In this document: piece after piece, positions 35,984-47,147 of the stretch | How positions within the stretch are numbered: position 1 is the stretch's first letter | Layout: each line of letters begins with the position of its first letter | Assembly: GCA_007644065.1 (NCBI GenBank) | Contig: VJWN01000030.1 | Coordinates: forward strand, 248,001-312,000 | Reading direction: 5' to 3' | Origin: Margaritispora aquatica | Lineage: Eukaryota; Ascomycota; Leotiomycetes; Helotiales; Discinellaceae | Length of the DNA: 64,000 bases | Notes under the pieces: model-generated | Seen by the model: the letters and a program-made list of their open reading frames with translations, nothing else | Databases searched by the model: none | What the model was told of the DNA's origin: nothing | Program-made: the position numbers and the translations under genes

Positions 35984-36963
35984 ATGCCTCCAAAGCCAAA
36001 ATTGAATGTTCAAAACTTCCCTCGTCCACCTCTACTAGAGCGGACTTCTCGTCACCTACAAATCAAATGGAATGGAGAAACAATTGCAGATACAAAAGAT
36101 GCTTACTGGGTATTAGAAACATATCATCCTCCAAGTAAACCATTCTGCTCCCTTAAGACTTAGAGAACAAAATGCTAACAAATTCTAGCCTATTATCTAC
36201 CCAAGTCTTCCATCAAATTGCCTCTCGCTACAACGAAGAAATCCACATATTGTGAATGGAAAGGCTGGGCAACTTACTACACCAGTGAGAATATCCTGCC
36301 AGATACATATATGCTTTCGTCATATATAATGTGATGAATTATAGGAGAAGGATGTCTCTGAGATTTTGATTTTAGACACTGTAGATCTGCGATTCTTTTC
36401 TCTAGGCCTCATTTGTTATTTGACTTGATTAAGCACTACCTGTGCTAATGTTTTCTAGTCAAGTCGTCATCGATAGGTGAAGAAGTAAAAGACAGAATAT
36501 GGAGCTATGAAAACCCAACACTCGGATAGTGAGTTCTTCCAGATTTTCGGTTTTATTCTTAAAAAGAGTTACACTTGTCCTTCGAAGCCAATGTACTCCT
36601 CAATCCCATCAATCTTCTCCAAAATATGAAGATCATAAAGTAACACAAATTCGCCACAGCAAAGATATCAAATCATATGTGTCTTTCTATGCTGGACCTT
36701 GGCAATGTTTTGTCGATGGCGAAGAAGTAAAGCCACAACCGGGAGATTTCTATGGCGGATGGACCAGTAAGCCCTTTCTCAAATATTCTGCCTTGAGGTG
36801 ATTCTTCGAGTATTTTCGGACCAATTTGAATATCCGCTGCAACGTGCTACCACTTGTTTCCAAATACACCGGAATATGTGAAAAGGATAAGCTGATTTAA
36901 TTTCTCCCAGCGAGCGAGCTTGAGGGCACAATCAAAGGGGACGCGGCAACAAGATGGATGTAG
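35984..36963 (+). CDS. DUF427 domain protein
   Basis: Five exons, 35984..36134, 36189..36284, 36459..36528, 36660..36766 and 36911..36963, give 158 residues with consistent phases (introns 54, 174, 131 and 144 nt). The order of conserved pieces follows the DUF427 beta-barrel: LQIKWNGETIADTKDAYWVL, YYLPKSSIKL, STYCEWKGWATYYT, KDRIWSYENP, VSFYAGPWQCFVDGEEVKPQ and GDFYGGWTTSELEGTIKG. The family is small, often single-domain, found in bacteria and fungi, with no settled biochemical role. An in-frame upstream ATG (35891) would add a hydrophobic leader (IFLFTVLLLFID); MPPKPKLN is preferred because it is the usual start in relatives, but a leader form cannot be excluded. Confidence 0.85.
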
Positions 36964-39900
36964 AAACATACTCGCTTCCTACACCCTGACGCAACAGAGC
37001 CAAATTCTGCCCAAGATTTGATTGAAAATCATTGTTCGATACATACTCGTCCATCACTTAACGCACCTTGCCTATGATAATAACGTCCTAAATACAGAGC
37101 AGAGCGCAGAGAGATTGTTACAGTTGCTGAACTCATGTCTTTGTTCTGGGAAAGAGAGGACTTTATTGCCATGCTCCAATGTTTATTTGTGCATCTGCAA
37201 ATAGGCTAAAAGATCCATGAGAGATCGAAAGACTCATAAGAACCCGTAAGAAAGCTTACGAATTACATTACATAGTTTGACGAGAAAGACATGTCCTTTT
37301 GCAAAAGCACAGCTTCCTTCAAGATATAGTTGGAATTATGGTTATATTTTATAACATTGAATCATATTATATTTTGGCATGCACATCTAATACCATCCAG
37401 AAACGCCGGAATTTGTGTTTGGTCACTCGCCTTCTCGAGACCACATCTCTTGACGGTCGGCTACAGAATTTTCTCTCCAATATCAGCCTAATAGGAGAGA
37501 AAAACAATGTTTATCTAGCGATTTTTCCTGCATGATATCACATCGACTCAAAACCTCTTGGTATAAGCACTGCCACGCTTTGAGTTCATGCAATTCACCG
37601 AATACCAAGCATCAACGCTGAGCCAAATGTTCATCTTATCTTGCACAACTCACAACCAAAAGATTTGTTGAGTTTGATATAAGAATGTGAGCCGGGACAG
37701 CTGCCTCGGAGAAATCATGACATGATGTACATTAAGCGATGAGTATAAATCTCCTCAAACCCTGCCCATGCATGCATAACTACACAGCCTCCTTCAGGGG
37801 AAACAGTTGGTAAGCGAGTCTCCTTGTATGGTGAGGGACAACTCTCCGCGAATCAGCCAGCGTTTCAAACACACGATCTCCCCACAAAGAGAAAAGTCCA
37901 CCCGCTGCGTTCGTTTCATGTGGCAGCATTTCGTTACTTTTTTAGACCATCTCAGATAAAGATGTGCCTTTCAAACCAAGGTGAAGAGCATCACAATTTG
38001 GAGGCTTCAAAAAGGCTTGAGAAAATTTTGAACACGAGCTTTCAGTTCTGTACCTGCATACGCACCGACCCTATAACCACGGCAAGCTATAGAAAGTCTG
38101 AACTTCGATGGCAGCCATGTACATATCAAGTTGAGTAAGGAGGTTGGGAAGCACACTTCCAAATGGTTGCTGGCACAGAAGATCCCATACTTGGATTTGC
38201 AACCCTGTTACACCTATTCGAAAAGAATCCTCTTTGGCTCCGAAAAACGAAGACTGTTTTGTTTCGGATCAAATGTTTCCTTCTCGGCAAACATCTTCTC
38301 TCAACCTCGTCCTCCACACCCTGCACAATCTGGTGGATCATCTGTCACTCTGAGCATTTCTATCCCGCAATGGTCAATGGCCCGCAGTACAGGCTTAAAT
38401 TCTTCCTTGCTTCAAGCTCGATCCATGCTTGCAACCCGAAAGTGGGTGACGTGGAGTTGATCGCATCGACAACGTTTACTGGGAATAGGGGAACTTTCCT
38501 GTTTGGGATCAGATGGCAGGTTGGAAGGATATGTAATTTGGATTTGCTGCCTCATTCAGCGACTTCAGACATTTCCGCAAGTGTTTCGAACCGATTTCCC
38601 CTGATGGGTGAGGTCCGATGCCCACTCCGGCACATCATCGAAAACAAACTTTACGCCCATCGATTCGTGCTGCTGGTGTTCAGAAAACAAGTTGCGGTGC
38701 ATTTCATTGCAACGGACAACTTTCTCTTTTTACGCTTCTCCTTTCCAATGTTCAGGCTGTGGATCAAAAGATTTCCGAGTACGAGCGATGGAGTCAGATC
38801 AAATCGTGCCACAAGCCGGCATCCGAGATGTTATGTCGTACGAACATGATGCTGCAATCTTTTTGCACACCCGATCTTTCTAGCGTGCCGACTGTCATCA
38901 CTTACTCAGAATGTTTTGACCCTTTTCTTCAGATCTTATCATGGGTAACAGACCTCTCTGGCTCATCTCATCAATTAACCTTCAATACGTACGACCGAGG
39001 TCCCATGATATGTGTGATCACAATGCCGCAGCTTTACCAAACTTTCAAGTACGAAAACGATAGCAATGTCTGACATGACATCTTTTGGAACTTGACTCAG
39101 ATAAGTCGAGCTGCAGATTCTAAACCGGACGAATGATAAGCGCATTGCATGTTGAGATGTCTTTGTCACGAAAATAGTTCGAGGTCTCTGATTTGGTCGT
39201 GACTTGAAACCGACAGCCAACCAATCGACACAATTAGAGGCGCCGGTCAACGTTGACCTGTCATTCAAGACGCTAACTCTCCCTTCCCGCGCGCAGCCGC
39301 GATGTTCCAAACCATGAATGACTGGTTACTGGTGGGATCTAAAAGCAACGACAACCACACAAATAGGAAGCTGAATATAGCATGTAATTACAGCATGTCT
39401 TCCTCAGATGAGAGACAACTTGAATATGTAACGAGGATTCGGTGCCATAACTTCCTTCTTCTATCCCATGTCTGACTCGTCCAATGGTCATTGACAGCGG
39501 TTGAAATTCAGAAGCTGCCCCGAGTCCATGACATGAGCCCCGTCTGGCGATGCGCTCAGACTAGCAATCTACACAGGACACCACTCCGGCGTTGGTGAAA
39601 GAGACTGGGCTGCTGGATCGAGCTTCATCCGCTCTCCTTTCAGCCAAAGTTGGGGAGCTTGGACTTGAATCAAAACTCAAGTCGCACGGTTGAGCAGGCA
39701 TAACCGATCATCCCATGTTCATATCAAACGGCCTAATTCAGGGGAGGGGAAGTTCTCCCCATGTTGTCCTTGAGCTTCTCATTGGACTAGCCTCGTTCTC
39801 CATCGTCGTCTCGCATTTGTACCTGCATTAGTGCTCCGGATTCTTGGCGCATCGATGAAATGTTTCAGATGATTTCTACTCGAGGCCCCTCGTCCACAAA

Positions 39901-40520
39901 ACGAACCCTCTTCGATCAAGCTAGGCTTGAAAGGGATCCCAGGTCGACTGACAGACTCCACTGCAGATGGTCGCCTTCAAGGTCACCTTACCCGGTGCTC
40001 CCTTTTTTCCTTTTTTACACTTTCTCCTCTCCCAACGCGCGCGCAAGCATGGGTAGACCTCAAATGGACCTCGAACGGGGTCGATTAATTTGGCCTCATG
40101 GCCGAAGAAGGCACCCTGTTCAGACCTTGTTCGTCCCCTTGACTGGCCGCATGGGATGAAAGGAGAGAAGGCTGTGAAGTGACCGTGACCTTCGACAGCC
40201 AACGAGTCCTCAAGATATAACATGTCCTGAGAACCTCCGTTTGATGCTTTCTCTTTCTTCCTTATCCCTCAGCGGTCTTTTCTTCGTCTGTTAATTAGAA
40301 CATCTTCCTTTTGAGTGTCAAGTCATTCGCTTTTTTGCACTCATCTATTTTCTTCCAAAAAACATTTTATCTCATACAGTTCGAAAACTCATTGTCCGAA
40401 TATCAAGCACGCTCGCTCTTTCATAGAACTATCAGCATTAAATTCTTCAGAAATCACTTTCGTTGACAGGCCATCATTGCTAACAACACACCAACATCAC
40501 AAAATCTACACATTCTCAAT
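36964..40520. other. Intergenic 3.6 kb with an unassigned long frame
   Basis: No gene recognised with confidence. A 228-codon plus-strand frame at 38163-38849 overlaps other frames on both strands and has no recognisable domain. The last 250 nt before 40521 is CT-rich and ends in CACACCAACATCACAAAATC, a likely promoter/leader of the wall-protein gene. Confidence 0.5.
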
Positions 40521-42929
40521 ATGAGATCAACAATTTCCACTATCGTGGCTTTGGCCTCGACACTTCAAGTAGCTTCAGCTACCTTCTCTGGAGCCAAGGC
40601 CTTCTCTTGCCCAGCAAACACCAACAATGAATGTAATAGCCAACAGTCTACTGGTTTCGACTGGAGCTCTCTTACTTCAGGTTCATCTTTCAGCAGCTAT
40701 GGAGGATTTGAGTTCTCTGGATACTCTTGCTCCAGCTCTTTTGGAGGCGGTGGCAAGCGTGATCTTTTGACTGGACGCTCATTCCAGGTAATTTGGACGC
40801 CACTTTCCCTTGACACTTTGCTAACTATCAAACAGGAGAAATGTATCACGGGAACTGCTCACTCCGAGCCAGCAAAGGCTCCAAAGTTCGGCTGTGGATC
40901 CTCTTCATCTGGTTCCAAGTCTGGATCTGAGAAGTCGGTTTCTGCGTTCTCCATCACTGAGATCGAGATCTCCGTTGAGTTTGATTGCCACCTTGAGTTC
41001 CACTATGATATGGAGGATGGATCTACCTGCAAGCAGACTTCATCTTGCTCATCTGGTGGTTCGGTCGTAAAGAACAGCCAGTGCGGTGGCGCCAAGAGCG
41101 TCGCTGTCATCTACCCTAGCCAAACTGCAGGCAGTGGAAAGGGAAAGTCAAGCTGTTCTATCGGTGTCCACTCAGTGAACTTTGATTGCTCGACTGCTTC
41201 AAGCACCTCAATTCACTCAACATCTACCAAGAAATCCACCACCACCACCAAGGCCACTACCCCCGCCTCTTCAAAGGTAAGTCTGCTGTTCTCAGTATGC
41301 ATACAAAGCTAATCATACCAGGCCACCACTACATCTGTCTCAAAATCCGAGAAGACCGAGAAGACCACCAAGTCTATCAGCTCTCCAGCCGAGACTACAT
41401 CGGTCCCAGCTTCCACTTTTGAGACCAAGACAAAGGTTACCGAGACTGAGGAGTCAAAGACCAAGGAAACCGCAACAGAGAGCAAGACTAAGGAGTCCAA
41501 GACATCCACAAAGGCAATTGAAACCGAGAGCTCTGTCATCGAGTCATCCACATCAAGCGCCATTGGTGTCGTTTCCAGCACCTCCTCAGCACTCCCAGAG
41601 TCATCAGCAGCAGCTAGCTCTTCAGTCTCATCCGTCGAGTCTACCAGCGCCGTTGTCGAGTCCAGCAGTTCAGTGAGCGAGACCACATCCTCCGCAGTTG
41701 GATCCGTTTCCAGCAGCGCAGTCATCTCGGAGACCACCTCTTATGCACCAAGCCAAGTCATTACCACAGTTGTGATTGAGACCTCCATTACCCTATGCCC
41801 AGTTACCGCTATTTCCACACACACTACTGGTGGCGTTACCTCAGTTGAGACCTCCGTCAGCTTGTCCACATCCACTGTGTTCTTGACCTCAACCAAGACT
41901 GTTTGCACAAAGTGCGAGGCTGCTTCCACCGCCCCGGTCTCTAGCGCTGTTGGCATCCCATCTTCGTCTGCTCCAGCATCAGTTTCTAGCGCACTGGGTG
42001 TCCCATCCTCATCTGTCCCAGCTGAAAGCATTGTTTTGACTACTGTGATCGTCGAGACCTCGACAACACTTTGCCCAGTTACCTCGACCCTCACCCACAT
42101 CAGCTCTGGAACCACCTCGCTCGAGATCCAAACAAGCTCTTCTCTTTCAACAGTTCTTCTCACAAAGACCTCGGTCTTCTCCACAGCCCAGACAATCACA
42201 CAGGCCCCTTCAACCACTTTGGTACCAGTCCAGAGCACTACCTCTGCAAGCCAGGCTGCTGTCACCACCGCCGCCTGCCCAGACGTGCTCCCATCTTGCT
42301 TGAACACCTGGTTGTTCACTGAGGGATGTAGCTCCAACACTGACTCCGACTGCTACTGTCCATCTGCTTCCTTCGTTTCCAACGTCTTTGAGTGCTTGTC
42401 AGCTCACGGCGCGTCCAACGAGGAGGTTGCCAGCGCTCAAACTTACTTCCAAGGTATCTGTGCTGCTCACATTCCTTCCAACCCAGCCATTGTCACTGGT
42501 GCTTCATCGTTGTCGGTCAGCACAGTCATCACCACTGTCGTACCATCAACAACCATCCAGCTGCTCACCACCGTCACTTATGCCGCAACAATCTCCACCG
42601 GCATTCAAGCAGGATCCACTATCCCATCCAGCTCAGCTGTCACTGTGATCTCCACTGCCATCACCGTTCCACAGGTCGCTTTCTTGACTGTTTCCGGATC
42701 CTCGACCTCATCAGTCGGTCTCGTCCAGGGAACCGCACCAGCCTCTGTCCCAGCAGTGCAAACCTCCATCCCAGCAGCAACCACACTCCTTGTTGCCTCA
42801 TCCGCACAAGGAAACACCACTGTGCGCGCCACAGCCACACCAACCAACCTTGTCAGCAGCTCTGGTGCTCGCAACACCCTCTCCGGTGGCCTCTTCGCCG
42901 CTATCCTCTTCGTAGCGTTTGCTTTGTAA
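40521..42929 (+). CDS. GPI-anchored Ser/Thr-rich wall protein with CFEM-like domain
   Basis: Three exons, 40521..40787, 40836..41276 and 41322..42929, give 771 residues. The signal peptide is MRSTISTIVALASTLQVASA. A Cys-containing N-terminal domain follows (to about residue 220), with a KR dibasic site near residue 78 that Kex2 could cut. Then comes a long Ser/Thr stalk with Lys/Glu-rich pieces (SKSEKTEKTTKS). Two repeats share ETS(I/T)TLCPVT, near residues 150 codons after the last intron and again 90 codons later. A CFEM-like module begins near residue 554, with CPDVLPSCLNTWLFTEGC, DSDCYC, FECLSAHG and GICAAH; it shows seven rather than eight Cys and an Asp before the CxC that could bind haem iron. 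The C-terminus (SGGLFAAILFVAFAL after a small-residue omega site) is a GPI signal. Likely a cell-wall adhesin or surface protein; expression and ligand unknown. Confidence 0.82.
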
Positions 42930-43934
42930 GCACCTCAGTAATACGCACTACACATTACTCTACCTCACTCACTTGTGAGTCTGAGGAGAGCGCATTAGCA
43001 TTGGGGGGCACATGGGGACGAAAACATGCATTTTGGGCCCGGCGTTTTTTGCTCGTTTGCATACACATGCAACATTTACATTCGATACCATTCCTTTATG
43101 ATCTACTTGGGGCAGGCAAAGCGATGCATATACATGTATATAGGTAGCTTTTTTGGTTCCTGTTTGGGAACTGTACGGTCAGTCGGCCAGTCATGACTCC
43201 GATGGAGCATGCAAAAGATGATGGGATGAAGTGGGAAAAGGCTTAGCTTGATGTTAAAGTACACTTAATGGGCGGTGGGAGAGGGGTAGAGAGGTGAGGT
43301 GAAGTCTTGTGCGACTCGAGCACTGTGATAATGGTGGATGAAATGCGTGGTTGGATATCATATCTTCGTGGAACGATAGAGATAGACCTTAAGAGAAGCA
43401 AACGAAGCAATAGAAGACTTCTACAATACTTTACCTGTGTTTCCATCTGTGACTTCCATTGCTTGATTGATCCTTTTGATATCTAATTGCTGGACTAAAC
43501 TAAAACAAGATATACTGCTGAAGCTAATCATGTAACTTGGGTTACAATATGGATAGGTCTTCGAGAGATGTGGGCAACCGTCCACAGACTTAGATATTTA
43601 AGACACAAGAATCTCTATCATGTTATTCAAGTGACTTTTTACATACATTTCATTAATCCTTTGTGATATATTGTCTTGTGACATCAGTGGTTGCAAAAGT
43701 ATTGCTTCGTGTACATTTTATTTGAGCTGCTCACGGGTCTTTAGATTTGAGCGAGAGAATAGTTAGTTAGCTTCATTGCTAATTACCTTTTCGATGGGAG
43801 ACTACTACTAGCTCGGGAACAGTATATTTATTACTGAGTATAAAAGTATAATAGTCAACTTTATCGTTATCAATTTCACCTTGGCCACATCTTTCTCCAC
43901 ACAATTACATGCGATATCTTATGTCTCCAAACCT
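42930..43934. other. Intergenic between convergent genes
   Basis: About 1 kb of AT-rich sequence between two gene 3' ends. No repeat or gene recognised. Confidence 0.6.
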
Positions 43935-45508
43935 TCACGAAAACAGACGAGAGTACAGATGCTCAGAATTCGCCTTGAAAATATCATCCAATTCCGCTTC
44001 ACTCAAGAAAGTTGCTCCCACCATCTTCGCCAATGACACATTGTACGAATACGCATACGGATAGTCCTACAATTCTCGGGTCAGCGCCGTTTCCACCTCA
44101 TATCTTCCCCAAAGAAATCAACAAACTCACACTCCCATAAACCAACTGGCCCTTCGGGACCCCATATGCCAACAAACCCAACACCTGATGCGCAAACGTG
44201 GGGCCGGCCGTATCCCACCACACCCGCTGGGCCAACAACGCATAAATGGCCGGAATCTGGGACGTGAGCGCCGGAAATGTCACGAGGAAGCGATCGAGGA
44301 TGGAGGGGAAGGAACCGCCTGTGTGGGGCAGCTGGTACACGATGTTGGTGTAATTCTGCATGGTGGAGCTGACGAGCAGGTCCATGACGGTGCGGGCTGT
44401 TTCGAAGTAGAATTCTACGAAGCCCGAGCGGTATGTTGCTGTTGGTGGGTTGGTGTTAGCTTTCTTTTATTTGTGAGGTGGGACTAGGAATCTTGACGGG
44501 AAGATAATACTTGGGTTTGCTTCGATGAGCTGGTTGTTGTAGTGCAGGCATGGTAGCGTGGGATGGATGAATATCACATGGTTGGTTCCTTCTAGGGCGT
44601 TGATGGCAGCGAAGTAAGGCGTGAACATTGGAGTACCGAGATAGTACCCCTCGTGATTGGACATGAGTCCAATGCCCACTGCGCCGAGTTTCGATAGAGC
44701 GTATTTTGTTTCGGTGATACTGCAAGTCGTTAGTAAAACCACTAGAGTTCATCAGATTTAGAATCGCTTACGCTGTTTGCACGTACGGCAGTGGTGTGAC
44801 TGCCAGGAATGTGAATATATGTGGATATGTATCCACAAGCTATGCCAGGTCAGTGACGATGTCGGGAATCTTTGGGATGTAGGTGCGTTACTGCAGCTAA
44901 CCACTCGTTCAGCAGTCTCGCTAGACCAGCCGTATAAGCTTCATTCCCGATATAGACGTTCGCGCCCGGTGTCGAGATCGACAAGACGCCATTCGTGATA
45001 TCTACAAAGCTTGTAAACATCTCAAAATCCATTCCAACGCATGGCCGACTTACTCAAACTTTTCATAAAACCAAGATGCGTGTCAACATCCCATGCTGGT
45101 GTGGGGTTTCCTCCAGTCGTGGGAACAAAAGCTCGATACCAAGCCGGAACTGCATGTACTATACAATCTCAGATATCGACTGAGCAAGCGAATTAAGGAC
45201 TTTAACAAACCATGGGTATCAATTTTTTGTGCTGAGGTGCTGGAAAAGTTGAGTGATGAAGTGTTCCGTGTCGAGCTGGTATGTATGGCATCAATAGAAG
45301 CGAGCGCCGCCGCAGTGAAGTTTAGAGCAAGAAGATCAATTCCATCTATTCCCGCATTAGAGTCAAGTAGGAAAAGTTTCGAAAGAATTCAAGTACCTTT
45401 TTTCGCATTCTGAATTATCTTTCGCGAAGATTGCGAGAATTGTAGTAATTCGGTAGCCGCTACGCTCCAGGCTAGGAGGCCAAATGTGAGAAACCATCTA
45501 ATATGCAT
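43935..45508 (-). CDS. Secreted ACMSD-type amidohydrolase/decarboxylase
   Basis: Eight exons in perfect phase: 45508..45397, 45345..45211, 45158..45054, 45001..44892, 44839..44772, 44719..44511, 44438..44131 and 44066..43935, encoding 392 residues. The first four introns are each 51-52 nt, the later ones 52-72 nt. The protein belongs to the amidohydrolase_2 family (2-amino-3-carboxymuconate semialdehyde decarboxylase-like). Metal ligands are visible: IDTHVHAVP (His82-x-His84), the His of VIFIHPT, the His of YQLPHTGGSFPS, and the Asp of VYGSDYPYAYS. GAVGIGLMSNHEGYYLGTP and WWDTAGPTFAHQVLGLL are typical family blocks. The N-terminus MHIRWFLTFGLLAWSVAA is a signal peptide, so the enzyme likely enters the secretory pathway, unlike cytosolic kynurenine-pathway ACMSD. 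The substrate is probably an aromatic carboxylate, which is inference. Confidence 0.9.
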
Positions 45509-47024
45509 CTCTTAATGCGATAACCACGACTTGCAAAGTAAAAATAAATCTTCCGGAAGTCTCATGGAATTGACATTAAGAAATTCGCGGTCGTCTTCGA
45601 TGTGTACATTTATATATCCTTGTGGTTGTTCCGGTGTAACAAACTGCACATGCACGTACTTAGTAATCACCAATTAATCCTTGCGGCAGACTAATCAATA
45701 ATGATCAGTTACCATTCCTGTTTATCAAGTTACAGGTACCAGCCAATCACGACGAATACAGCTCAGTTTTGGACTGATTCTTTGCTTTAAGCTGCTTGAG
45801 CCATGTAGACTGTAACTTGGTCTTCTCACTCGCTTAACCCATAGTGAGGCCACCCTAGCACTTATGTGAATTGTTATGATGGATGACACTTTCAATTTCA
45901 GAGATATAGATTAGAACCAGGGCCACATATGTTAGATCATAGAGAATTGCGATCCACGGGTGAAAAAGGTACCTAGTTAGTGGTAGGTTAGGTACTTCCA
46001 TGTTCGAAGAGTGCCTCCCTCCACGACTCCATGCTAAAGGACTGTCGCGCGACCTTTCGAAGTTATCACCGTTCTTAGATACCACTTATCTCTGAGGTAC
46101 AGACTAGGTTTTAATCAAAGCCAATATATCCTTTAGTCAAGAAGCGATTCAAATAGTCATAGCACAAACCCCACGATTCATGATAGCTAAATCATGCTTC
46201 GGCTTCTTCAACTTTCTCAAACTAGCTTTTAAAACCAAGTCTTGAGACCAGAACATACAACCTCTCGCGAGTCTGGTACTCACTGGCTTCGACATCCGCC
46301 AGAGCGTCATTCAAAATATCCACATGGCGTACCTATCCATGAGCACCACAAACAGCAGGTCGTTCTTGTAGTAGACAACTGTATCTTCTGGCTGCAAACT
46401 AGTAAGCGAATGTGTTGAAGTTATCGCGACTCCTAAATCGACACTGTGTAACTCGATCGATGCTTGCTGCCGCAGCTTTCCGACACAAGTCCAACAGACA
46501 TCAACATCTCCATCGCGAGCTCGATGCTGTGACTGAGACCCTCTGGATCACTGTCATTTGACTTATCTCTTGGGCTTTTTGCGTGTACATATTTGCGTAC
46601 ATATGTGCGATGTCCATATCCTACATCGAAGTGAAGATAGAAGAACGAGCAATTCAGAAAACTATTCTCTCTCCATCTATCGCAACCCATGTTAATCCGA
46701 CATTCCAAAATAGCGCTTATTCTCTTTCGCATAGCAAGCAGCCTGTACGTACCTAAAGTAGAAATAAGCAAATAGCATGTTTCTTTCTCTCTTTCCCGCG
46801 CATCCATACCTGATTCAAGCCGGGTGTTTGCCCATATAGCATTCACTCTTCATTCCGTCAAACCATAATAGCCACCCAATCACTGACCACGCAACACTTT
46901 CATCGACCCAAGCAGCTTCTTAATATGAATACTCTCAACAGATCATGTCCTGGAACTCTAGAAAGTCATGTGACGCTAGAGATGTATAGTAAGGTATATA
47001 TACTCAACAATGATCATTACCGTC
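45509..47024. other. Intergenic, left of 5S rRNA
   Basis: No gene recognised. A minus-strand frame 46846-46433 (137 codons) has no domain. The TATA-like element of the 5S gene is at its right end. Confidence 0.5.
46995..47002 (+). promoter_or_regulatory. Upstream TATA element of the 5S rRNA gene
   Basis: The sequence TATATATA at 46995-47002 lies 23-30 nt before the predicted 5S start. An upstream TATA-like element is known to be required for 5S transcription by Pol III in Neurospora and fission yeast; its presence supports a functional gene. Confidence 0.55.
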
Positions 47025-47143
47025 ACATACGACCATAGACTGAGGAGAATTGGGCATCCCGTCCGCTCTGCCATACACAAGCCTCAGATCGGTAGATTAG
47101 TAGTTGGGTGGGTGACCACCAGCGAATACCTACTGTTGTATGT
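47025..47143 (+). rRNA. 5S ribosomal RNA, dispersed copy
   Basis: 119 nt running from ACATACGACCATAG to GTTGTATGT. The two ends pair over nine bases (ACATACGAC with GTTGTATGT, including one G-U), which is helix I. Internal landmarks of fungal 5S match: ATCCCGTCCGCTCT, AAGCC of the internal control region, AGATTAGTAGTTGGGTGGG, and GGTGACCACCAGCGAAT. A T5 Pol III terminator follows immediately. Single dispersed 5S copies outside the rDNA array are usual in filamentous ascomycetes. The middle part (helices II/III) differs from the common consensus as I remember it, so it could be one of several 5S isotypes or an ageing copy. Confidence 0.93.
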
Positions 47144-47147
47144 TTTT
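47143..47147 (+). terminator. Pol III T-run terminator of 5S rRNA
   Basis: Five consecutive T at the 3' end of the 5S gene, the standard termination signal for RNA polymerase III. Confidence 0.7.

Noticed and set aside
38163..38849. 228-codon plus-strand frame
   Set aside because: Several overlapping frames exist on both strands, there is no recognised domain or convincing intron, and the composition is not protein-like throughout.
41309..42340. Minus-strand frames opposite the wall-protein gene
   Set aside because: They arise from the Ser/Thr codon bias of the plus-strand gene and have no independent support.
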